DNA from: Lepraria neglecta
Lineage: Eukaryota > Ascomycota > Lecanoromycetes > Lecanorales > Stereocaulaceae
Assembly: GCA_033220425.1 (NCBI GenBank)
Contig: CM065649.1
Span: 4,278,001-4,342,000 of the forward strand
DNA: 64,000 nucleotides
Direction: 5' to 3'
Shown here piece by piece: positions 55,674 to 64,000 of this stretch. Each line of letters begins with the position of its first letter. Within the stretch, counting starts at the first letter, position 1. The position numbers were made by a program, and so were the translations under genes. The notes under the pieces are model-generated. The model was not told the origin of the DNA. It searched no databases and saw only the letters and a list, made by a program, of their open reading frames with translations.

Positions 55674-57489
55674 ATGGTGGGAGTTCCAGGAAAGTCGAAA
55701 GGCTGCGCGACCTGCAGGAGGCGGAAGATTTGTGTGAGTGTTCCCACACTCTTTCGGTCATGAGAATGAAAACTAAATTGAAGCAAGTGTGACCTTAAGG
55801 AGCCATTTTGCAGAAAATGCAGCCTTAGCGGACGAATATGCGAAGGCTATGCGCGTTATCCTGTCTTTCTCAACCGCGGCTTGAATGGATTGGAGAAGAG
55901 ACACAGACTCGAAGAAGCCAAGGCTCCACCATTATCGGAGCCTTGGACGCCTGAACCACGCATGATCCAATCAGATTCCCATTGTTGCGAAGAGACATTC
56001 GACAGTGACGAAGCCACCGACGACCGATTACTTGCGCAACCTAGCCGGGCAAGCGCGTTTGACCAACAGATAATATCCTCCTTCTGGGAGAAATACATCC
56101 CCTCTAGCGCTAGCGCTCAAAGCGGCTCACCTTGCTCTTGGTTGCAGCAGGTTATTGGTCTTTCGAACCCCGGAGAGGCGTTATACTGCTCTATCAAAGC
56201 ACTAGCCATGACAAGGCTAGGCTGGATACAGAGAGACAATTCTCTGGCTCTTCAAGGTCACATACTTTACTCTCGTGCACTACAGGTGCTGCGGAAAGCA
56301 TTATTGAGTGAGCATGAGATATATGAAGACAAGATCTTTGCAGCTGGGTATGTCCTCTCTATCTATGAGGTCAGCCTTTCTTCACCGATCCGAAAATTAG
56401 CTCCGTACTGATACGTCAATAGCTGTTTGAGTCAACCACGCCGTCGATTGCTGGTTGGAACAGCCACATATCCGGTTTAGGCAACTTGGTTCTGCAGAGA
56501 GGTATTGCCAGGCATCGGTCTACTCTAGGACAAGCTACCTTGGAGGAGTTTCGAACCTCATCGGTATGTCTCCAACAAACACCGCCAGCTCTCAATATCC
56601 TAACAATGACCTTCAGATGATACAATGCATCCAATTCCGCAAGTCCTCATTCCTGGGAACCTCGGAATGGCTGACCCAACCTTGGGATGGAGCGGATAAG
56701 GATGTCTATCAGAGACTCTTCGACAAAGGCTTCGCTTTGGCAGCCCTCCTCGAAGAAATGGATCATGTGAGCCTCACCAGTTTCGATACAAGCATCCAGA
56801 CACGATCCAAATACCTACGTCGCTGTTCAAATGTGGATTCCGAGCTGGAGGCTTGGTACCAAGAACTTCTTCTCGAGTCTCCAACACCTCTATATTGGAC
56901 CGCTGATTCAACTTTCACCGGCGCTAGCTCCAGCGGATCGCATCTCAAGGAGGCTTTGGAGCCACAAAAACTCCCGCCATTCTCATTCCCAACTCTTCGA
57001 CTCGGATGTATCATGGCAAATTTTTGGGGTCTAAAGCTCATACTGAGTAACAATATCGCCCTCGTATGCGGTGCCATACTCTCCACGGGTAATCATGCTC
57101 GCGACCACTCGTCCCACACGCAACCAACCTTGGGCCTGAAGAGCACGGCTCAACGACTGCTTGCCCAACACGGCACTCCTCATCGTCTAGAACTCGCAAC
57201 TAATATCATGCGCTCAATGCCATATTGTCTGAACGATAATATGGGCCTATTAGGTGCACAAAAGAGTCTATTTGCCTTGCGAGTGGCTTTGTTCTCACTA
57301 AGACGGCATCCAGGTGAGGAGCTGAAATGGTGCCAGGCTACGTATCAGGAGTTTGATAACAGGAAAGGGCTCAGGTATGCAAGGGAGATCGCGAAGCTGG
57401 ATGGGAAGTACAGCGCTGCTAGGTGGGATAGTTTGCCTATGGGCGTTTCTCCTCAACATGGCGTTGAAGCTCTGGTTGAGGGACTGTGA
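55674..57489 (+). CDS. Zn2Cys6 transcription factor (Fungal_trans_2-like)
   Basis: Fungal zinc-cluster regulator. Exons 55674-55733, 55788-56369, 56423-56563 and 56617-57489 give 551 aa; introns of 53-54 bases. The binuclear cluster is rebuilt across the first intron: GCATCRRRKIC joined to CDLKEPFCRKCSLSGRIC. This gives the canonical spacing C-x2-C-x6-C-x6-C-x2-C-x6-C starting near residue 10. The intron falls between two adjacent TGT codons. The middle and C-terminal region (SFWEKYIPSSASAQSG, ALYCSIKALAMTRLGW, AGYVLSIYELFESTTPSIAGW, GLGNLVLQRG) is the helical Fungal_trans_2-like domain. A second in-frame acceptor 12 bases downstream would delete Cys-Asp-Leu-Lys and the spacing. Targets unknown. 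Confidence 0.88.
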
Positions 57490-57818
57490 AGCGGGATTGG
57501 AAGAATAATCTATAATCATTCAATGCTCAGATACCCATCTAATAGAGAAGTATCTGCTGTTTGATGAAGTGAACCTTGCAATGATGATCTATAACCCTTC
57601 TTGGTAGACCCTAATAGACCTCGTTGAGAGCTCTCTGACGAGTTCGTAATAGAAAATAGCCCTCTCCAGTGCTCCATTCATTATCTTCCGGGCGACATTG
57701 TCATATGCATGTGCATACTACCTGATGCAAAATATGAGATTATCACCTCGTGATAACATCCACGCCCCCGCTATGCACGAAAATCCTCTCAACGCGTATG
57801 CAAAATTGCACTCCTCTC
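57490..57818. other. intergenic, convergent 3' ends
   Basis: 3' flanks of the zinc-cluster gene (+) and the phosphatase gene (-). Nothing else seen. Confidence 0.4.
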
Positions 57819-58637
57819 TCACGGTGCCTCCGTGTCAGTATTACTGGCATTCTGAGCAGCGGCGTCACGCTCATCCTGAGCGTTCATCTCCTCCGCCCTC
57901 TTCAGCCATCTTGCATAAGCTTCCTTGGGCACCTGCTCTCCATTCACCTTTATCTTGCTGTAGACGTCATAGCCACAATCTTGCCACACTTCCAGCTGTT
58001 CGAGGAAACCCCGGTTTGGTGAGACTACGTACCGCTTCCCGCGCACGAATGTGATGGCTTCGGAGGGGGAGATGCCCCAGCGTTGCATGACTATCATTGT
58101 CAAAACTGTACTCACCAAAGCTGCCGTCTAGTGACTCAGTCTGAATTGGTTAAGGGTATTGAAACTTACCATAAGCAACCATAACAGTAGCACTCCGACT
58201 AATCCCCATAGCACAATGCACCAACACGCCCTTCCCCTTCTGACTATTCTCCTCAATCACTTTACAAGCTTCACCTAAAATCGGCAACATGTCTTCTTTG
58301 CTTTCATCATGTTTCTTGATGTAAACGTGCTGGATCCTGTTGTGCATATATGCATCGCGTGTTGAGGGTGGGAGATTCTTGCTCATGATGGAGAGAACGA
58401 AGGAGATTTTTTTGGTGGTGAGGGTGTCCATGTTTTCGGCTGCGTAGGAGCTGAGGGATTGTTAGGATAAATGGTAGGGTGTTTAGTGCAACTCTGGAAT
58501 GCTTACCCTCCCAGGTAGATATTCGGAAAAACCTCGTCCATGGATCTTCGGGTGAGCCATCGCTGGAAATAGCGTTTTAGTTGTTGGGTGGGCTCTTGGC
58601 GGGTGGGCTCTCGGCGTGCAGGCTCTGAGTTGGCCAT
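57819..58637 (-). CDS. dual-specificity protein phosphatase
   Basis: Small cysteine-based phosphatase acting on phospho-Tyr and phospho-Ser/Thr. Exons 58637-58507, 58450-58170 and 58090-57819 join over introns of 56 and 79 bases (GTAAGC/CTCAG with branch CTAAC, GTAAGT/ATAG), giving 227 aa. The fold reads MDEVFPNIYLGG, then KKISFVLSIMSKNLPP, IQHVYIKKHDESKEDMLPIL and the active-site loop VLVHCAMGISRSATVMVAY (HC-x5-R intact). It continues with MQRWGISPSEAITFVRGKR and SPNRGFLEQLEVWQDCGYDV. The general-acid aspartate is probably in KKHDESKED. The short N-terminus repeats REPTRQEPTQQ. Substrate unknown. Confidence 0.9.
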
Positions 58638-59591
58638 AATGTCGAGGGTTTATGTCAATGGAAAGTAATGGGAATGTTTTGGGATCGCAATATTGATGAC
58701 TCTGTATCTTATGACAAGAAAGGTTCTACAAGGCGCCAAACATGCAAGGCCTGTAGATAGTGGGAGTTTCACGAAGCGCTGACCGTCTTTCTGGATGAGA
58801 GACAAGTTTATCTATATCATTCTTAAACTCTTTAGAAGAACTGTGCTTGGGAACGCGGCTTTTTGAAATTCTCAATATTGCAACTTGAAAAGCAAATGTG
58901 TGTTAGTGAGTCCATTTGCGAATATTGAAAGCTCGAGTCCGTCCTTGGCGTAGAGCGGAGCCGCATGATAAAGCTACATGTGTGGTTTTAGTAAAATTTG
59001 TATGTGATTATATCAGGCCCCCGTTCCGCTTCTCAGGAAAATCTCTTACAACCATCATGAAAACTTACTCTCTCTTTTGACGGTTCCATTTGGGCATCGT
59101 CTCCAATCCGTACGACTTTCTTCATGCGGGCAAGATCTTTTCAGGTGGCCAAGGATAACCAAGGCCAAGCATGATAACCAGTGACGGAAAGCCCTCATTA
59201 GTCGTGAAAAGGACGGAAAAGGTGCTATCAGAATGGCGCCGGCTATTCTTGGACGGATTGCTGAGATTTTTGCTGTCATCAGTGCTCTTCTAAAGCTTGA
59301 CAATAATGGGCTTCTGTGAATGACGGTTCCCAACTTGGCTCTTTCCTTTATGTTGTATCCTCTGGTCCTGCACTTGCACGCTTTGGTAATCAACCTTGAC
59401 GTTTCTGCCTTCGCACGGCAGGAACAACCGCATGCGACTTACCTTTCGAAGATGTTTCCATAATTCTCATGGCTTCACAGCATATCCATTTCAAGAGTAC
59501 ACTCTCTTATCAAGCATATATACAAAAGCGTTGAAATTCTTCGCTTAACGTGCATTTCGTACAAGGCATATATTATCGCCAGAAGACAGCC
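58638..59591. other. intergenic, about 950 bases
   Basis: AT-rich and without a supported gene. Frames near 59.05-59.4 kb (-) show no protein character. Confidence 0.4.
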
Positions 59592-60271
59592 ATGGATAGG
59601 CAGCGGGCCGGCAGCGCCCCACCACCCAGCGCCCAATCTAACCCATATGAGACGTCCCAGGCAGAGATAATCCATGGGAGGCATCCCCATACGAAGCTTC
59701 TCCATGCCGGGCACCTCCCGCGAGAGATTCCCAATACGAGGCGGTCCCACCCAGACATTACCCATTCGGGACTCCATCCTCATCCAGAAATCCCCATTTC
59801 GAATATGCCCCATACGAACCGCCCGTCCTTCTGTACGAAACCCTCTATGAGGAGCCCAGCGAATACGTCTGGAACACGAACCCCTTCATCAACAGCATTG
59901 GCTTGCCCACTACCCTCATCGCTTGGTTTGAATATCACGATGCCAAGTTGAGTTTCATAGTCTGCATTGGCTCTTGTGCATACAACTTTATCAGCAAGGA
60001 GCTCTACGAATCCATCCCAGAGAAGCACCGTCCGAAAATGGAGGCCACCGAGAAGGCTGTCAGCTACGTCACTAGAGGGAGCCAGGGGGCTTTGGGCACG
60101 ATTTTTGTCCCTTTGCTACTTTGGGATATGGATAGTGTGAGCGAGTTCAGGGTTAAGATCCATGCATTTGTCTTGGAGGAGCTTTCTGTGGGCTTGTTTG
60201 TCAGTCATCCGAGGTGGATAGTCGAGATGGCGTCACAGAGCAATGGGTGGATATATTCGTGTGATTTTTGA
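59592..60271 (+). pseudogene. Pro/Tyr/Glu-rich frame with weak retropepsin-like end, broken
   Basis: Protein-like sequence runs from MDRQRAGSAPPPSAQSNPYE through a Pro-Tyr-Glu-rich middle (EYAPYEPPVLLYETLYEEP) to a more globular end (SCAYNFISKELYESIPEKH, SVGLFVSHPRWIVEMA). The globular part weakly recalls retropepsin-like aspartic protease folds of LTR elements or domesticated copies of them, but no reverse transcriptase, integrase or terminal repeats are nearby, so the link is unproved. The reading frame is broken about once. Could instead be a lineage-specific host gene. Confidence 0.35.
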
Positions 60272-60799
60272 AACGGGAAGAATACGAGAGTTCAAGGTGA
60301 ACACTTGTGCCTGAGGCTGATCTATCGGTCAGAGCGAGACACTGTGATGGGCTTCTAGCCACAAGTTTTAATAGTTACGTTATCTCTATTATTGTTGCTG
60401 AATTGAATACCAGAACGCGAACAATTTCCAGAAGCGAATACTGGGCTCTTCTAACTTCACAAGATTGCACTGTTGACACTCAAAGATGCCGCCCAGAATA
60501 GTTATCAAATGTAGGGGATTTGGCCCTCCACGGCTTTTGGTAGAAAGACTTGCTGAATAAGTATGGCAGACTCGGGCTTTCATCTGGAACGAAGATCTTC
60601 TCAACTTTTTACAGTTATACTCTTATCCGCCCCCACATCTGAGTCACAAGCTTTCAAGTTCTTCGTACAAACTGCATGTCACTCGAGAAAGCATGATACG
60701 ATGATGCTTTGGAATAATACCGCTCTTCATTGAGGTATACGACTGGTATGACTGGCTGGGAGAAATATACGGACGATACCAAGTCGTTCCATACTATGC
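60272..60799. other. intergenic
   Basis: Nothing supported; short frames only. Confidence 0.4.
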
Positions 60800-62415
60800 G
60801 GCAAATCAGTCGAATCCATCAGAGGCATGAGTAGTACGTTGAAGCATTTTCATGGTTTTTGGCAGCACTAGAAGGGCATCAAATTTCTTTGCCCCAAGGT
60901 CATCAAGACATTTCTCTTCAGTTTTTCGATATTGGCGGACTTTTATGGTATCAGTGCAATCTTGAAAGCTCCTTTGAATGGTCACATCAAGAATTCGATG
61001 GAGATTGGGGGCTACTTCGTCTTGCTCGATTTGGGCAACCATTTTCGAAGGCCAAAGCTTCCACTATGCAGAAGAGCTACAGCATCTCTGTCATATTCTG
61101 ATAGCAGCGTCCACTCGGGCTGGCACATTTGCGCATCTCCCGTCATCCCTCCCGAACTTGCGTTCAAGCAAAGCTACCAAATGATCTGTGCACCCAAGCG
61201 ACTGTGAACATCGGCGTCGGGAACAGGATGTCTGATCTGGCTCGACAGTGATTTTCAGAGGCCACTTCAGGTCTTCCAAGCAGCGCAGATCTCCGCGAAA
61301 ATGCGATACACTTATTCTTGTACTTCATTAGGCTTTGTCCAGAGATCGAACTTTTCTTTTAATCTTCCTCAGCACCTTGAACTCGCATAGCGCACCTATT
61401 CGTCCAATATCATCCGTCTCGCACAGCCAAGATAGCCATTCCACTTTATTAACGATTTCCAAATATTCGAGGCTATCTCCAGCGTGTTGCTGTAGTCCAG
61501 CAATGACGCGCCGGCGTGACCAAGTATTAAACCTCGCTCGGGACATGAGGTGAAACGTAAAGCTTTTCAGAGCAGTCGCGCCTCCGATAAGGGCCTTGAC
61601 GTCGTTCTCGGAAAAAGCACTGCGTATGATGGTTATATCGGTAAGGCCAAGGCCGCTGAGATGATCTGATGGTGGTCGAAGAATGCGGAACGTGCCTGGA
61701 AATCCACGGTGTGTAGTTCTCTGGCCGACGGGACTGTGAAGACTTGAGCGAATGGGCTGAAGCTTTCGCCTAGGCGGGCTCCGAACCAGCCTGACTGATT
61801 GTGATTGCTTATCTCGACCTTTCTCAGCCTACGAAAAAGCACTGGACCGCGGATCTCTCCGCGAGGTCTGCTGCCGACTGCTACTGCCTTTTATATCACG
61901 TTCTGGAAATGTTGGCCCCTTGAGAACCTGCCGTCGAGCTTGACCTTTTCCAGGTTGACGAAGAGCGTTAATAGCAGAGCCCAAATAGACTCCCCATGTC
62001 CAAGCATACTGTCGAGTTCCTCCCATTCTCCGGTCTCGGCGCTCTGTTCCAGCAGCCAAGGGTGTCCCTCTTGGATGAGCTTGTTCCTGAATGCTTGGAA
62101 AGTGTATGTCTGAGTAATGTGTCCATGGCAGTCCTGTTAAAACCTCGAGGTCCAAGAATAACGGTTTTGGGATACAGGACGACGCGGGGGGTTTGAAAGG
62201 ATTTCCTCCAGTAATTGGAATGGTACTACTGACGACTCGGCTAGAAGATTGATAGTGAAGTATCGCCGCTTGTTTGCCCTATGCTGTTCTAAATATGGTC
62301 TTGCTAGCCTGTAGAGATCCTTGCACGTCAACGAGAGGCCTTCAATCCCATCTGGAATAGTCTCATCCATGACCTGGTAGAGTAGCTCGTTGGGGAGGAG
62401 AAAGAGGGTCCCCAT
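60800..62415 (-). pseudogene. F-box-like protein relic, copy 1
   Basis: Starts with an intact F-box-like N-terminus: LFLLPNELLYQVMDETIPDG, then IEGLSLTCKDLYRLARPYLE and RANKRRYFTINLLAESSVVP. Downstream, pieces in different frames match the order of the second copy to the right: FNRTAMDTLLRHTLSKH near 62.1 kb, LFRRLRKVEISNHNQSGWFG near 61.8 kb, GDSLEYLEIVNKVEW near 61.45 kb and LVALLERKFGRDDGRC near 61.15 kb. Several stops and frame changes separate them and no introns fit. The intact ancestor would have been an SCF-type adaptor with a leucine-rich-like C-terminal half. The exact left end is uncertain. Confidence 0.65.
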
Positions 62416-62709
62416 ACTCGATGAGTTGATATGTCTGGATGAGTTTAGGGAAGTGTGATAGATGAGGTTAAGATGTTGGCAAACTCAAGATATGAAGAAG
62501 CTGAGATGTTGATGGGGAAGATTTTGATGAAGGTAAGATGCTGATGATCGCGGAAATTAAGAGTCATCAGGTGAGTTGGGGGGACTGTTTATCGTGTAAC
62601 TTGCACAAGCCTGAGCGTGCCATGTTGAACAACTGCGATAATTTCTTCACGGTAAGTCTGAGTTTGGGTAGCACAGATAGACTCAGTACCAGGCAATGCT
62701 GTGTCAATA

Positions 62710-64000
62710 CTAAAAAAACTGTAAACAAGAACGACTTTGTGTCTCGATCTCCACAGCTATTCCCACCTCCTCACAAGCACTCCATATGGCATCGTGATGC
62801 CAATGCCCCCTCGCAAACGTAATATTCCTGAGCCTCGACACATACTGCTCTTTCAGGGCTCCCAGCCCAGCAAACAATTTCTCTGCAGTGCGCTCGGGGA
62901 TCAAATGGCACGTAAGCTCCAGCTCTTCGACAGACGCCGGTAACATAGTCACCAACTGTTGTGGCTTGGCTTGCGCGCTGTCACCAACTCCCTCACAATG
63001 TATGAACATCGGATGGTCCACCCTGACCTTCTTAAGTACGGAGAAGTGGCGTAGCAGCCCTGTGTACTGGACGTCCTGATCCTCATATATCCAGCATATT
63101 CCTGGTTGGTCCGACATGTATTCTTCGTCATCAATTTCCAGGTACTCGAGGGTATCTCTGGCACTCGTTTCTAGTACGGCAACGATGCGCCCCCAGTGGT
63201 CGACGGGGTTTGAGTTGAATGTGCGGGTTCGATATGTGAATCTCCTGAGTACTTTGGTGCTTTTGATTAGGCTTTCAAGATCACCGTCCGATATCTGACA
63301 GCACACTAGCATAATGTCGGTGACTCCGTAGAAGTTCAAGCGATTCAATCGGGTTTGATTCAGTTTGCCTACTAGGCCTCCGCAGGAGATTTTCTTAATA
63401 GATGGAACTCCGAAGAACAGAGCAAGAAGGTTACACCCCTCATAAGATCCCCTGGCTTCAAGATCATAGCCGGGGACTTCGATATGCTCAAGTCTACTAA
63501 AAGGCACCGCTCCGGGGAGGGCTGGGCCCAGATTTGAACGTGGCGTCCAGAACGTCGTCCATCACTCTTTGGAAGCGCTCTGATTCATAAAATTCTTCCT
63601 CGAATTCCAATCTCTGCACATTCACAAGAAAGATTAGAAACACGGCGACTACAACCTCATGAATTAGATCGGCAAGGCTATTTTCAAGTTGGTAGGAGCC
63701 TGGGGTCTTTTCCAAGAGTCGAAGTACATGTGGATGGTTCTCTTGGATGGTCTTGCTTTTCAGCTCCGCTGCGAAATCTGGGTCCTCGTCTAGGGCGTCG
63801 CAAGTCATAGGGAGTTTCGCAAGAGTCACTATCCTTGGATGAAATGCAACACGGGGATTCCGGAAGATCTCTCTCAAAAAGCTAAATAGATTAGCGTTCG
63901 CTGATTTGTCTCGGTCGATAATGAGATTGAAGTATCGCGATTTGTCAATCCTGTGCTATTTCAACTTTGTTTCCGCTAGGTTATAGATGGGTCTGCAGCT
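62710..64000 (-). pseudogene. F-box-like protein, copy 2, partial with frame break
   Basis: Runs off the right edge, so the F-box itself is outside the window. Inside, RYFNLIIDRDKSANANLFSF and LREIFRNPRVAFHPRIVTLA match the region after the F-box in copy 1. VQRLEFEEEFYESERFQRVM follows, then, after one frame change near 63.5 kb, FSRLEHIEVPGYDLEARG, KISCGGLVGKLNQTRLNRLN, ISDGDLESLIKSTKVLRRFT, ARDTLEYLEIDDEEYM and PASVEELELTCHLIPERT to a normal stop. The repeated L-x2-L-x-I pattern resembles leucine-rich repeats. Apart from the single change the frame is open over about 430 codons, so it may be a very young pseudogene or an assembly error. Confidence 0.65.

Noticed and set aside
50748-57489. 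Possible secondary-metabolite cluster (O-methyltransferase, RTA1 exporter-like protein, zinc-cluster factor)
   Set aside because: No polyketide synthase, peptide synthetase, terpene synthase or P450 is present in the window, and the methyltransferase is broken.
1-64000. tRNA, rRNA or CRISPR features
   Set aside because: I looked for T-loop GGTTCGAATCC-like signals and regular direct repeats in the intergenic regions and found none with a foldable context.

Overview
The window is nuclear DNA of a filamentous ascomycete (Pezizomycotina). Short introns of roughly 49-140 bases with GTRNGY-type donors and CTAAC/CTGAC branch points interrupt most genes. The gene content fits: a PTH11-like rhodopsin-domain receptor, an RTA1-type membrane protein, a Zn2Cys6 factor with a Fungal_trans_2-like middle region, a NACHT/ankyrin relic and an O-methyltransferase relic. 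A Leotiomycete-like source is my guess and cannot be proved from the sequence alone. Exon joins given below were read directly from donor, branch and acceptor signals and checked for frame.

1-47 kb is mostly conserved, well-kept housekeeping sequence. In order: the 3' end of an RMD1/DUF155 gene (+); an INO80F-type INO80-complex subunit and an AT-hook protein (both -); pyrroline-5-carboxylate reductase (+); the CTD-kinase gamma subunit CTK3 (+); the TORC2 subunit AVO1/SIN1 (-); a broken NACHT-ankyrin NLR gene (-); a PRCC-domain protein (+); a second AT-hook protein (-); midasin/REA1 (-, 4 exons, about 4,935 aa, 15 kb); a CLC chloride channel/exchanger (+); neurochondrin (-); mitochondrial ribosomal protein bL12m (+); a modular cysteine-rich secreted protein (+); a small hypothetical (+); an E2-like/F-box fusion (-); and a 995-aa protein with an NLR-type N-terminal domain fused to a long RS-rich tail (-).

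48-64 kb is accessory in character: a PTH11-like receptor (-), a decayed O-methyltransferase (+), a palindromic MITE-like element, a decayed conserved membrane-type protein gene (+), an RTA1 protein (-), a Zn2Cys6 factor (+), a dual-specificity phosphatase (-), a proline/tyrosine-rich broken reading frame (+) and two F-box-like paralogs in tandem (-), both with frame breaks. At least five loci here have lost their frame, against one in the first 48 kb. The breaks are mostly single-base indels, not the C-to-T stops expected from repeat-induced point mutation.

Functional links are loose. Several housekeeping genes serve growth and gene expression: TORC2 (SIN1), transcription elongation (CTK3), chromatin remodelling (INO80F) and ribosome biogenesis or translation (midasin, bL12m). 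The clearest candidates for new biology are the repeat-built secreted protein (38.7-40.2 kb), the NLR-type-domain/RS-repeat fusion (44.7-47.9 kb), the E2/F-box fusion (42.2-44.2 kb), and the small reading frame just upstream of neurochondrin.
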